A DNA stretch of 64,000 nucleotides from CAWDCV01 sp963728125 (lineage in GTDB: Bacteria > Actinomycetota > Actinomycetes > CAWDCV01), in contig CAVSIZ010000018.1 in the NCBI GenBank assembly GCA_963728125.1, positions 1 through 64,000 on the forward strand. The letters run 5' to 3'. The position numbers and the translations under genes were made by a program. Position 1 is the first letter of the stretch, and the number at the start of each line of letters is the position of its first letter. The notes under the pieces are model-generated. The model did no database searches and was not told where the DNA came from. It saw only the letters and a list, made by a program, of their open reading frames with translations. This document shows positions 25,295 through 33,715 of the stretch, one piece after another.

Positions 25295-25310
25295 ATCCAC
25301 CGGATGTCCG

Positions 25311-27947
25311 ATGAGCGGTGTGATCATGGGTGATGAGCCTAGATCCGACCTCCTGATACGTGCGGACGACTGCTACGAGGGCGTTGTTGCCGACACGGCG
25401 ACGTTTGGGCCACGTGCCAGCGCGATCGTCGCGGAGGCCCGAGAGGCCCGCAACGACGAGGCGCTGATCGCCGCGCTTCGAGCCGAAGCCTGGTACGCCC
25501 GCATCCACCTGGCTCATGAGCGCGCACTCGTCCTGTTGAACGAAGCCGCCAGGGTCGCGAGAAAGCGCGGCTTGAATGCCCGCCTCGGCGATGTCCTTGT
25601 TACGCGCGGAGCCGTTCACCACGAGATGGGCAAGCTGTCGGCTGCGCAGCATGACCTCGACCTCGCGGAGCGCCTGGTCCGCCCAACGGCACGACTCGAA
25701 CTTCAGATGCAGCGCGCCGTTCTGTTTCAGAACCGCGGCCAGCTCGCGGAGGCAGCTCGCGCTTATCGCAAGGGGCTGGCGGATCCCGGCTGTCCCCCGG
25801 ACGTGCGCTGCAAGCTAGCCAACAACCTCGGATTCATCGAGGCGCAGTGCGGTCACATGGACGCCGCGCTGCGCTGCATGGAGGAAGCAGCTTTGGCTGC
25901 GGAAGAGGTGGGTCCCGCTTATGTCGCAATCGTCCGGGAGAGTCGCGCCTGGGTAACCGTGCAGGCAGGTCGCCTCAGCGAGGGCATTCGCCTGTTCGAC
26001 GAGGCCGCCGACCTGTGGGAAAAGGCTGGTCTGTCGCTCGCCGAGTTCTACATGGAGTACGCCGACGTACTGATCGACCTGCGTCTCGTCCCCGAGGCAC
26101 TACACGAGGCGCAACAGGCATTCGCCATGTTCGACGGTGAGGGCGTTCAGTTGTTGGCTGCAGAAACCCAGATGCGGCTCGCCCGACTGTCTCTGCTTGA
26201 CGGCGATGCTGCTCAGGCGACTGTCGCGGCGAGCGAGGCAGCGCGTCGATTCCGCGAGCAGCGCCGGCGTAGCTGGGCGGCTCGAGCGGACCTGGTCGGT
26301 GTGGATGCCCGGCTGGAGCAGGACGTGGCCCGGGTGCACGACCTGACCGTCGCTCGCCGAGCAGCAGCGACGCTTGAACGTGCTCACTTGCTGTCGGTCG
26401 CCGTCGAAGCGCACCTCACGGCCGGTCGCGTAGCGAGTCGGCTGCGCCGACCCGTCGTGGCGGTTCAGAGCTACGAGCGCGCCCATCGCCTATCCCGTGG
26501 TGGCTCGCTGCTGGTGCGGCTTCGCGGGCATACGGCAGCCGCACTCGCAGCCGAGATGCGGCATGACCCCCGCGGGGTTTCTCGGTACGGGCGGGCGGCA
26601 CTGGACGACCTCGCGCGACACCGATCCGCACTCGCCTCTCAGGAACTCCGAGCGCTGACATCCCAGTACGGCGTCGAGGCCGGCCGGCTCGGCCTCGGCG
26701 CAGCCGTCCGCGAAGGCAACGCAGCCCGGGTCCTCGACTGGATGGAACGCACGCGCGCCGCTGCGCTGGCAGCCGTTTACGACACGCCTGAGGCAGAAGG
26801 AGTCGCTGAGGAGCTCGGTGCGCTCCGGGCCGTTCAGGCAGAGCTGAGGGAGGCCAGGCGCGAGACCGGAACCGAGCCGGCCGCGCTGCTCGCTCGCCAG
26901 GCGCGCCTCGAACAGCGGCTACGTCGGTTGACCTGGGGTCAGGGCGGGTCGAGTAGGACCCATGCCGAAGCCTGGTCGCCCGCACAGATGCGACGTCGTC
27001 TCGATGGCCGGATGCTGGTGGAGTACGACGTCTTCGGCGACGAGGTGATCGCTGCCGTTCTCGAGCCGCGCCGGAGTCGGTTGGTCCATCTCGGCGCAGT
27101 GATGTCCGTCGCAACGGAGGTCGACGCGCTGCTCTTCGCGTTACGACGCCTCACTCGCAATGCCACGGACAGCTCGTTGCGGAGTGCGCGCAGCAGTGCC
27201 GAGCTGTCCTTGCGGCGACTGCATGATCTGCTCATTCAGCCCTTAACGCTCGACGCCGACGCACGGCTCGTCATCGTTCCGGTCGACGTGTTGCAGCGTG
27301 TGCCGTGGGGCTCGCTGCACGACGGGCCAGTCAGCATCGCTCCGTCCGCTTCGTTATGGGCGCGCACCGCTGACGATGTGACGCCACGGCGATCGGCAAC
27401 CGCACTCATCGCCGGTCCCGAACTGGAAGGAGCCACGGCGGAGATCGCGGCGCTACATCGTCTGCATCCGGACGCGACTGTGTTGGCACCACCGGACAGC
27501 ACCGTCGACGCTGTCGCATCGTCGCTCGTCGCAGCTGACCTCGCCCACCTGGCCTGTCACGGAACCGTCCGCGCCGACAACCCCATCTTCTCGTCGCTGC
27601 TGTTCAGCGACGGCCCCCTCACCGTGCACGAGCTCGACCTTCGTGGGCTCGCACCGCGCCGGATCATCCTCGCCGCCTGCCAGTCCGGCACAGAGACGAC
27701 GTTCGCCGGAAACGAGACGCTCGGATTCGTCTCAGCGTTGCTGGCCCGCGGCACGGCCGGCCTGGTGGCGAGCGGCGTCGTCGTCCCTGACCGCGACGTC
27801 GTCCCACTGATGTCCGCGCTGCATGAGCAGCTGGTACGGGGACAGCGACTGGCAGACGCCTTGCACCATGCACGCAGCTCCATCGATCGCGAGGACCCGC
27901 GCATGTTCGTCGGGTGGTGCGCGTTCAACGCTTTCGGCGCAGCCTGA
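25311..27947 (+). CDS. TPR-CHAT protein (caspase-like cysteine peptidase with tetratricopeptide repeats)
   Basis: The product has 878 residues. Residues ~30-500 are helical repeats of TPR type (for example LGDVLVTRGAVHHEMGKLSA, AYRKGLADPGCP, AAEVAHxx-like helices with A-x-x-x-Y/L patterns), then a coiled segment ~500-550 rich in Arg, Glu and Leu. The CHAT domain occupies about 570-878. The catalytic dyad is visible: His750 in HLACHGTVRADNP and Cys790 in LAACQSGTETT, with the typical C-terminal GWCAFNAFG. No signal peptide, so it is cytoplasmic. CHAT enzymes are caspase relatives that cut a specific partner (as in Craspase and in CHAT-gasdermin systems). Start ATG 25311 or 25326. Its nearest candidate partner is the divergent S8 peptidase. 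Confidence 0.92.
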   Translation: MSGVIMGDEPRSDLLIRADDCYEGVVADTATFGPRASAIVAEAREARNDEALIAALRAEAWYARIHLAHERALVLLNEAARVARKRGLNARLGDVLVTRGAVHHEMGKLSAAQHDLDLAERLVRPTARLELQMQRAVLFQNRGQLAEAARAYRKGLADPGCPPDVRCKLANNLGFIEAQCGHMDAALRCMEEAALAAEEVGPAYVAIVRESRAWVTVQAGRLSEGIRLFDEAADLWEKAGLSLAEFYMEYADVLIDLRLVPEALHEAQQAFAMFDGEGVQLLAAETQMRLARLSLLDGDAAQATVAASEAARRFREQRRRSWAARADLVGVDARLEQDVARVHDLTVARRAAATLERAHLLSVAVEAHLTAGRVASRLRRPVVAVQSYERAHRLSRGGSLLVRLRGHTAAALAAEMRHDPRGVSRYGRAALDDLARHRSALASQELRALTSQYGVEAGRLGLGAAVREGNAARVLDWMERTRAAALAAVYDTPEAEGVAEELGALRAVQAELREARRETGTEPAALLARQARLEQRLRRLTWGQGGSSRTHAEAWSPAQMRRRLDGRMLVEYDVFGDEVIAAVLEPRRSRLVHLGAVMSVATEVDALLFALRRLTRNATDSSLRSARSSAELSLRRLHDLLIQPLTLDADARLVIVPVDVLQRVPWGSLHDGPVSIAPSASLWARTADDVTPRRSATALIAGPELEGATAEIAALHRLHPDATVLAPPDSTVDAVASSLVAADLAHLACHGTVRADNPIFSSLLFSDGPLTVHELDLRGLAPRRIILAACQSGTETTFAGNETLGFVSALLARGTAGLVASGVVVPDRDVVPLMSALHEQLVRGQRLADALHHARSSIDREDPRMFVGWCAFNAFGAA

Positions 27948-27953
27948 CCACCG

Positions 27954-28460
27954 TCACCAGCCGAAGGTTCCGGGCCCGCCCTTGAAGGGTCCGACGACGG
28001 ACGATGTCACCCAGCCGCCGTAGAAGCCGCCCTCCTGCGGACGCACCTCCTCACCATCGACCAGACATCTGTCCATGCGGCCGGGATAGAAAGCGACGTG
28101 GTCGACGAGGGCGCCGTACGCCGATCGGGGCGCCGGGTAGAACCATGCAGCGTCGGCTTCACGGCGATCTCCGGACGAAACGTCGTAGTAGCGAGCCTCG
28201 CCCTTGAACTCGCAGTACGAGGAGCGCGCACTGTCGTCGAGCACGCCGGCCGCGATGTCGGCGTACGGCACGTAGAACACCGGCGGGTGGCTGGTCTCGA
28301 GTACGCGAAGCGCAGCGTGCGTGTCGGCGATGACTCGGGCGCCAAGCTCGACCACCACGTGGGCCGATGACCTCTCGACGCGCGGCGGGCGCGGATAGTC
28401 CCAGACCGACTCCTGTCCAGGTGCAGGCGGGATGGGGCGAACGCCGCGCGGTGGACTCAT
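27954..28460 (-). CDS. DUF427 family protein
   Basis: The 168-residue protein has the DUF427 core: VWDYPRPPRVE, DTHAALRVLETSHPPVFYVPYADI, then SYCEFKGEARYYDV and AAWFYPAP, which are the conserved Cys-Glu-Phe-Lys and Trp-Phe-Tyr motifs of this small beta-fold family. A biochemical role is not established. Its ATG overlaps the DUF3618 stop by 4 bp. It ends 6 bp after the convergent CHAT gene. Confidence 0.88.
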   Translation of the reverse strand: MSPPRGVRPIPPAPGQESVWDYPRPPRVERSSAHVVVELGARVIADTHAALRVLETSHPPVFYVPYADIAAGVLDDSARSSYCEFKGEARYYDVSSGDRREADAAWFYPAPRSAYGALVDHVAFYPGRMDRCLVDGEEVRPQEGGFYGGWVTSSVVGPFKGGPGTFGW

Positions 28461-28741
28461 CGGCTACGTCGCCACACGGCAAGGCCGACGACGACCGCGA
28501 CACCCGCGGCGAGGATGAGGACCCGCTGCGTGCGCAGCGCGCCGTCCGGCTCGACGAACTGTGAGCGGACCCGATCCACGGCACGCCGGGCCACATTGGC
28601 CGGTGCGACGCGATCGGCAATGGCGTCGATGGTGCCGGCGAGGCGCTCACGCGTCGATTCGATGTCGGCTTCCAGCTCAGCGGGGCTCTTCACGGCCCGG
28701 TTGGGCTCGAGCGGAACGCTGCGGATCTCGGAGCTCGCCAC
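28457..28741 (-). CDS. DUF3618 family small membrane protein
   Basis: From the GTG at 28741 the product has 94 residues. The central AELEADIESTRERLAGTIDAIADRVAPANVARR is the DUF3618 amphipathic helix (a shortened excerpt is SPAELEADIESTRERLA), followed by one C-terminal membrane segment VLILAAGVAVVVGLAVW and a basic end. The family is actinobacterial and probably sits at the membrane with the helix inside the cell. GAAGGGA lies about 10 nt before the chosen start. Coupled to DUF427. Confidence 0.85.
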   Translation of the reverse strand: MASSEIRSVPLEPNRAVKSPAELEADIESTRERLAGTIDAIADRVAPANVARRAVDRVRSQFVEPDGALRTQRVLILAAGVAVVVGLAVWRRSR

Positions 28742-28834
28742 CGGTGGCCGTCCCTTCGTGTTGAAATCGGTAGATGCAATCGATCGGGCGATCGACTGGC
28801 GATCGACGCGGTACATGATCGCAGGTCGACCGCA

Positions 28835-29575
28835 TCATCGGGTGGCAGCAGGGTCGAAGCCGTAGGGAAGTTCTAGCCGATGTGACCGCATCAGCTCACG
28901 GTCGGCGAGGATCTCCCTGGTCGGCCCGTCCGCGACGATGACCCCCTCGGAGAGGATGACCGATCGCGGGCAGAGCTCCAGGGCGTACGGCAGATCATGC
29001 GTGACCATCAGCACCGTTACCTCGAGGCTGCGCACGATGTCGGCCAGTTCACGCCGGCTCGCCGGATCCAGATTCGATGACGGCTCGTCGAGAACGAGGA
29101 TCTCGGGCTCCATGGCGAGAACCGTCGCGACCGCGACCCGGCGACGCTGGCCGAACGACAGATGGTGCGGCGGACGATCGATGGCGTCGTTCATGCCGAC
29201 CTGCGACAGCGCCTTCTCCACGCGCGCTTGCAGTTCCGCCCCGCGGACGCCGAGGTTGGCTGGGCCGAATGCAACATCGTCGCGCACCGTCGGCATGAAC
29301 AGCTGGTCGTCCGGATCTTGGAACACGATGCCGACTCGCCGCCGAATCTCCTGCAGATTCTCTTTGCGGACCTCCAGGCCACCGACGTGGACACTGCCGA
29401 GGCCGGCCATGAAGATGCCGTTGAGATGCAGGACGAGCGTGGTCTTGCCCGCGCCGTTCGGGCCAAGCAAAGCCACCCGCTCGTCTCGCTGCACGACCAG
29501 GTCGACACCGAACAATGCTTGGTGGCCGTCGGGGTAAGCGAAGGCCAGCCCGCGAACACTCAGCGAGGGAGTCAC
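28835..29575 (-). CDS. cbiO: Energy-coupling-factor cobalt/nickel transporter, ATPase CbiO
   Basis: From the GTG at 29575 (GTGA overlap with cbiQ) the protein has 246 residues. The ABC motifs are Walker A GPNGAGKTT, Q loop FQDPDDQLFMPTVRDDV (characteristic of ECF ATPases), signature LSFGQRRR (Phe replaces the first Gly), Walker B ILVLDEPSSNLDP and switch His MVTHDLPYA. It powers Co2+/Ni2+ import with CbiM, PDGLE and CbiQ. It is the last gene of the four-gene unit. Confidence 0.93.
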   Translation of the reverse strand: MTPSLSVRGLAFAYPDGHQALFGVDLVVQRDERVALLGPNGAGKTTLVLHLNGIFMAGLGSVHVGGLEVRKENLQEIRRRVGIVFQDPDDQLFMPTVRDDVAFGPANLGVRGAELQARVEKALSQVGMNDAIDRPPHHLSFGQRRRVAVATVLAMEPEILVLDEPSSNLDPASRRELADIVRSLEVTVLMVTHDLPYALELCPRSVILSEGVIVADGPTREILADRELMRSHRLELPYGFDPAATR

Positions 29576-30342
29576 CGACTCAGCATCCAGGCCGCCACAG
29601 CGACGACAAGTGCTGACACCGGAAGCAGCGCTGCGCGCAGCCACTGATCCATGCGGACAGTTGCCTCCCCGCCCAGCCGTGGCATGCCGCCGGTGTAGCC
29701 GCGGCTCAGCATGGCGAGATAGACCCGCTCACCCCTCTCGTACGAGCGGATGAACAAGGCACCTGCCGATTGAGCGATGACGCCGAAGTCGCGCAGGTCT
29801 CGCGCTCGCCAACCGCGCGACTCGCGAGCGACGCGCATCCGGTGCATCTCGCCCAGAATGACGTTGACGTACCGCAGCATGAACGACGCGATCTGCACGA
29901 GAATCGTCGGAACGCGCAGCCGTTCGAGGGCAAGCAAGAGGTCGCGCAGCTCCGTCGTTGCTGCAAGCAGGATCGACGACACCACGCCGATCGTCCCCTT
30001 AGCGAGGATGTTCCACGCCCCGATCAGGCCGCTCTCGCTCACGCTGAACCCCAGGATCTCGATGCGGGGACCTGTCGCGATGAAGGGAAGCAGCACGGCA
30101 AAGAAGACGAACGGGACCTCGATCAGCATGCGCCGCAGCACGAGCAGCGGCGGGATCTGCGCGACGGTCATGACCGCTGTGAGCAGCACGGCGTAGCACG
30201 CAAACGCCCAGTACGCCTGTGGTGGCGTGGCCACCACGATGAACACGAACGCCACCATCGCGACGAGCTTGCAGTCCGCGGGGAGCCGATGGACGGGCGT
30301 GTCGCGGACGACGTACGCGCCTTGCGCGTGACCGGCGGTCAC
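29572..30342 (-). CDS. cbiQ: Energy-coupling-factor transporter transmembrane protein CbiQ
   Basis: The 256-residue protein has about five or six hydrophobic segments and the T-protein motif region MHRMRVARESRGWRARD, where an ARExRG-type cytoplasmic helix contacts the ATPase (the family's A-R-G signature). It overlaps the upstream PDGLE gene and the downstream cbiO by 4 bp each, so the three are translationally coupled. Confidence 0.92.
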   Translation of the reverse strand: MTAGHAQGAYVVRDTPVHRLPADCKLVAMVAFVFIVVATPPQAYWAFACYAVLLTAVMTVAQIPPLLVLRRMLIEVPFVFFAVLLPFIATGPRIEILGFSVSESGLIGAWNILAKGTIGVVSSILLAATTELRDLLLALERLRVPTILVQIASFMLRYVNVILGEMHRMRVARESRGWRARDLRDFGVIAQSAGALFIRSYERGERVYLAMLSRGYTGGMPRLGGEATVRMDQWLRAALLPVSALVVAVAAWMLSR

Positions 30343-30644
30343 GGTGAGGTGCTACGCCTCTTCACGAGAAAGAAGAGGCCAGCTGCGATCAGGAACGTCA
30401 CCAGGACGCCGATGATCCCCGCCACACCGACGGAGAGCCGCGCGTTCTCGACGCCAGTGAGGCCGTAGTCGGCGAACGGCGAGTCGGCCAGCGCGTGATC
30501 CGCGACTGCGGCGTCGAAGCCGGTGTCACCGGCTACGCGTTCGAGACCATCCGGGCTGCCACTCGCGTAGAAGCTGATGATCGCCGCAAGCAGCAGAGCC
30601 ACGAGCAGACCGATGCCGATGAAGGTTACGGTGCGCGTCTTCAT
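30339..30644 (-). CDS. PDGLE-domain protein (CbiN-like component)
   Basis: The protein has 101 residues: an N-terminal membrane helix (FIGIGLLVALLLAAIISFYA), the diagnostic GSPDGLERVAGDTGF motif outside the membrane, then a C-terminal helix (VGVAGIIGVLVTFLIAAGLFFLV) and a basic tail. PDGLE proteins replace or accompany CbiN in Co/Ni ECF importers and help CbiM load the metal. It is the second gene of the unit, 24 bp after cbiM. Confidence 0.92.
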   Translation of the reverse strand: MKTRTVTFIGIGLLVALLLAAIISFYASGSPDGLERVAGDTGFDAAVADHALADSPFADYGLTGVENARLSVGVAGIIGVLVTFLIAAGLFFLVKRRSTSP

Positions 30645-30668
30645 CCCTGTTCTCCTCTGTGACCGCGT

Positions 30669-31358
30669 TCAGGCGGTGCTGACGGTGCCGGTGCGCAGCG
30701 TCGGACTCGGCAAGAGCCCACGGGCTCCGTACACGAGATCGGGCCGCACCGCGAGGACACTGCCAACCGTTGCCGCGGTGATGAGTGCCTCGCCAATGCC
30801 GATCAGGAAGTGGACACCCACCATGGCGGCCGCGACCTCACCCAGCGGGACGTCGGTGACGCCGCCAACCGCGTACAGCGCGACGAATGCCAGCGCCGAC
30901 GCGGGCACCGACAGCAGCGCTGCGACGAACGATGCTGCGACGACGGATCCCTTGCTGCGCGGCAGCACCCGTGTCAGCGCAGTGAAGACGGCCCAGGCGA
31001 CGACGACGGTGACGAACGCCATGAGGACGATGTTGATGCCGAGCGCGCTGAGACCTCCATCGGCGAAGGCCAAGGCCTGGACGAGGAGCACCACGGACAC
31101 GCATAAGGCGCCGGTATAGGGGCCGACGAGTATCGCCGCTAGCGCGCCACCGAGCAGGTGTCCGCTCGTACCGGCAGCAACGGGGAAGTTCAGCATCTGG
31201 ACGGCGAAGACGAAGGCGGCGACCAAGCCGGCCATGGGCGCGGTGCGGTCGTCGAGCTCCTGCCGAGCGCCGCGGATGCAGACGGCCACGCCAGCGATGG
31301 CAACCGCACCGGCAGCAAGGGACACGGGGGCGTTGATGAAGCCGTCGGGCACGTGCAC
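30669..31358 (-). CDS. cbiM: Cobalt/nickel ECF transporter S-component CbiM
   Basis: The product has 229 residues and begins MHVPDGFI. In this family the N-terminal amine and His2 bind the metal, so the ATG at 31358 is certain. Six or so membrane segments follow, with the second metal-binding region in FPVAAGTSGHLLGGALA (a His in loop after helix 2), another known ligand. It captures Co2+ or Ni2+ for B12 or for nickel enzymes; which metal cannot be decided. It is the first gene of the unit, with a palindrome about 55 bp upstream. Confidence 0.94.
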   Translation of the reverse strand: MHVPDGFINAPVSLAAGAVAIAGVAVCIRGARQELDDRTAPMAGLVAAFVFAVQMLNFPVAAGTSGHLLGGALAAILVGPYTGALCVSVVLLVQALAFADGGLSALGINIVLMAFVTVVVAWAVFTALTRVLPRSKGSVVAASFVAALLSVPASALAFVALYAVGGVTDVPLGEVAAAMVGVHFLIGIGEALITAATVGSVLAVRPDLVYGARGLLPSPTLRTGTVSTA

Positions 31359-31410
31359 GGTGGACCGTCCTCATCTCGGCGCCGATTCTCGGCGACAACT
31401 CTATGCCTGA

Positions 31411-31429
31411 TGATCGCAATTGCGAGTCA
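31411..31429. promoter_or_regulatory. Palindrome upstream of cbiM, candidate Fur-family (Nur/Zur-like) operator
   Basis: TGA-TCGCAATTGCGA-G-TCA contains a perfect 12-bp palindrome at 31414-31425 with nearly symmetric flanks. GCAA/TTGC half-sites resemble the actinobacterial Nur box. It lies 53 bp before cbiM and about 100 bp before bcp in a divergent gap. No cobalamin riboswitch is seen. Confidence 0.45.
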
Positions 31430-31528
31430 TGTGCAACAAGGATTCGCCGCCGGTCGAGTGCTGGATGGGCGACGAGTTAACGTGGCGGCGACTCCTACCC
31501 GTCGACTCCCACCCGAGGAGACCCTGCC

Positions 31529-31996
31529 GTGAGCGCCAAGCTCGAGCCCGGTGACCCCGCACCCGACTTCACCCTGCCCGATGCCGATGGCAAGGACGTG
31601 TCGCTGTCGGACTATCGCGGTCGGAAGGTCGTCGTGTACTTCTACCCGGCCGCCATGACGCCGGGCTGCACCACCGAGGCCTGCGACTTTCGGGACAACC
31701 TCGCGGCGCTCGGCGGCGCAGGAATCGACGTCGTCGCCATCTCGCCGGACAAGCCCGAGAAGCTGGCCAAGTTCCGGGAGAAGGAGTCACTTACCTTCCC
31801 CCTGCTCGCCGACCCAGGCCGGTCAACGCTTGAGGCGTACGGCGCCTACGGCGAGAAGATGATGTACGGCAAACCGGTCACCGGCGTCATCAGATCGACG
31901 TTCGTCGTCGACGAGGGCGGCCGCATTGAGAAGGCGATGTACGGGGTACGCGCCACCGGCCACGTCGCGAAGCTGCGGCGAGAACTCGCGGTGTGA
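31529..31996 (+). CDS. bcp: Thioredoxin-dependent peroxiredoxin, Bcp/PrxQ type
   Basis: The 155-residue protein has KLEPGDPAPDFTLPD at the N-terminus and the active site AAMTPGCTTEACDFRD, with peroxidatic Cys and a second Cys five residues later, the alpha-type atypical two-Cys arrangement. The rest of the fold (VVAISPDKPEKLAKF, FPLLADPG, TFVVDEGG) is complete. It reduces peroxides using thioredoxin. GTG 31529 has GAGGAG 8 nt upstream. It is followed 24 bp later by tRNA-Leu. Confidence 0.95.
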   Translation: MSAKLEPGDPAPDFTLPDADGKDVSLSDYRGRKVVVYFYPAAMTPGCTTEACDFRDNLAALGGAGIDVVAISPDKPEKLAKFREKESLTFPLLADPGRSTLEAYGAYGEKMMYGKPVTGVIRSTFVVDEGGRIEKAMYGVRATGHVAKLRRELAV

Positions 31997-32019
31997 TCGC
32001 CCGTACCATGACCTCGCCG

Positions 32020-32106
32020 GCGGGAGTGGCGTAACTGGCAGCCGCGCGGGGTTTAGGTCCCCGTGCCCGAAAGGGCGTAGGGGTTCGACTCCCCTCTCCC
32101 GCACCA
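32020..32106 (+). tRNA. tRNA-Leu (anticodon TAG), CCA encoded
   Basis: Acceptor GCGGGAG (32020-32026) pairs with CTCCCGC (32096-32102), the discriminator is A at 32103, and CCA is encoded at 32104-32106. The anticodon stem GCGGGG/CCCCGT holds loop TTTAGGT, and the long variable arm TGCCCGAAAGGGCGT marks class II. Confidence 0.96.
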
Positions 32107-32155
32107 TCGCGGGCCCTAACTCACCGCGTATCGCGCCCTTCCTTAGGCGCGGCGG

Positions 32156-33715
32156 TCACTCCGGGCGGTTGTTGCCGTCCCCGCCGACGACGAACGGTGT
32201 CGTCACGCCGCTGTACGCCAGGTGCGCGACCATGCCCTGCTCGGCGTGCGGCAGGTTGTGGCAGTGGTCCATCCAGATGCCCGGATTGTCGGCCAGGAAC
32301 GCGATCTCGTAGGTGTCGCCGTTGTCGACGTCGAGCGAGTCGACCCACCACGGGCTGCCGGTAGCCGCGACGCCATTGCGGCTGAGTACGACGGCGTGAT
32401 GACCGTGCAGGTGCATGGGATGCGATTCGCCCGACGAGTTCGAGATCGTCATCCGTACGACGTCACCCTCGTCGACGATGTACATCGGGACATCGGGGAA
32501 CGTGCGGCCGTTCACTGACCAGTGCAGTCCGGGCAGGCCATCAACGAACGCAGGTCGGCGACCGATGCTGTACTCGAACGTGCGCTGCGGGTTGTCGACG
32601 TCCAGAGCGAGTGGTTCCGGCGAGCCGTACGACAGCAGGTCGACCAGCTCGTCGGGCTCCATGGAGACCGGAACGTCCTCGTCGGGTGGCCCCAGCACCA
32701 GCGCAGTCTTGCCACCACCCACGTCGACGCGAACCGCCGAACCGTCGGCCGGCATCGTCAGTTCGAGGTCGACGCGAGCACCGGCCGTCACGAGCACCGC
32801 CTTGTCCTCCACCGGCGTCGGCGCGTTCACCTCGTGGCCGTCCACCGCCGCAATGCTGTACGGCACCGCATTCGCCCAGGCGCGCGTCGCACCGTTGTCG
32901 GTATTCGTGATGCGCACCCGCACGGTCGCGCCGCGGGGTACGTCTTGGCGGCTGATTCCGGTGCTGCCGTTGATGGTGCGGATGCCGGCATAGCTGTGCT
33001 CGAGCGCGGCGACCTCGACGACGTTCCCCAAGGTGTCAGTCGGTTCGACGATCAGCGAACCGAACAGCCCGTTGAGCACCTGCACGTGACCAACCTGGTG
33101 CGCGTGATACCAGTACGTACCGGCGTCAGGGACGACGAAGCGATACACGTGCCGTTCACCCTCGACCACTGCGTCCTGTGTGACGCCCGTAACGCCGTCC
33201 TCGGCATTCGGCACGTCGACACCGTGCCAGTGCAGCGCTACCCCATCCGGAACCGACTCGTTGATCAGAGTCACTTCGACGAGGTCGCCCTGCGTAGCGC
33301 GGATTTCCGGACCCGGCGATGTCCCGTTCAACGTGTAACCGTCGACCGTCTCACCCGAGGCCAGCGTGAATGTCTCGGCGCGGGCCGCCAGCGTCACGGT
33401 GACATCGGCGGGACCTGTCCGCTGCTCGACGAGATCGGTGACGCTGACGTCACCCGGCTGCGGAGGTGGTGCCTCCCAGCCGCGGTGCTGACCGTGCGCC
33501 GCATCTGCGCGTCCGCCACCGAAGTCCGCGTATCCCATGGACATGATCGAGTACGTGGACGGAACCAGGCTCCTCATCCACAACCATGCGGGCGCTGCAA
33601 GCAGCGCACCGGTTGCCAGGAGCGCGATCAGCAGGCGCAGCCGCAGCCGACGTCCGCTAGTCGACGGCGGCGTCGCGGTGACGTCGGTTTCAGACCCGAG
33701 CAACGTCTGTGACAT
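32156..33715 (-). CDS. Membrane-anchored multicopper oxidase
   Basis: From the ATG at 33715 the protein has 519 residues: a basic N-terminus, one signal-anchor helix (LLIALLATGALLAAPAWLW), then three cupredoxin domains. Copper motifs are in order HWHG, WYHAHQVGH, HPMHLHGHH, and HCHNLPHAEQGM with the type-1 Cys between His residues, so it should have a full T1/T2/T3 set. Substrate could be Cu(I), Mn or an organic reductant; no copper-efflux genes adjoin. Its start overlaps the end of the small membrane-protein gene upstream by 26 bp, so the two are probably co-transcribed. Confidence 0.9.
   Translation of the reverse strand: MSQTLLGSETDVTATPPSTSGRRLRLRLLIALLATGALLAAPAWLWMRSLVPSTYSIMSMGYADFGGGRADAAHGQHRGWEAPPPQPGDVSVTDLVEQRTGPADVTVTLAARAETFTLASGETVDGYTLNGTSPGPEIRATQGDLVEVTLINESVPDGVALHWHGVDVPNAEDGVTGVTQDAVVEGERHVYRFVVPDAGTYWYHAHQVGHVQVLNGLFGSLIVEPTDTLGNVVEVAALEHSYAGIRTINGSTGISRQDVPRGATVRVRITNTDNGATRAWANAVPYSIAAVDGHEVNAPTPVEDKAVLVTAGARVDLELTMPADGSAVRVDVGGGKTALVLGPPDEDVPVSMEPDELVDLLSYGSPEPLALDVDNPQRTFEYSIGRRPAFVDGLPGLHWSVNGRTFPDVPMYIVDEGDVVRMTISNSSGESHPMHLHGHHAVVLSRNGVAATGSPWWVDSLDVDNGDTYEIAFLADNPGIWMDHCHNLPHAEQGMVAHLAYSGVTTPFVVGGDGNNRPE

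Noticed and set aside
24019..25314. 431-codon frame opposite the S8 peptidase gene
   Set aside because: Shadow frame; no motif, and its coding strand competitor has a full catalytic set.
23917..27947. Type III-E CRISPR (Craspase) locus
   Set aside because: There is a TPR-CHAT gene, but no gRAMP/Cas7-11, no Csx30 and no repeat array anywhere in the window.
31359..31528. Cobalamin riboswitch before cbiM
   Set aside because: The gap is only 170 bp, shared with bcp, and I see no B12-box-like core.
32522..33712. 396-codon frame opposite the multicopper oxidase
   Set aside because: Shadow frame; copper motifs are all on the minus strand.
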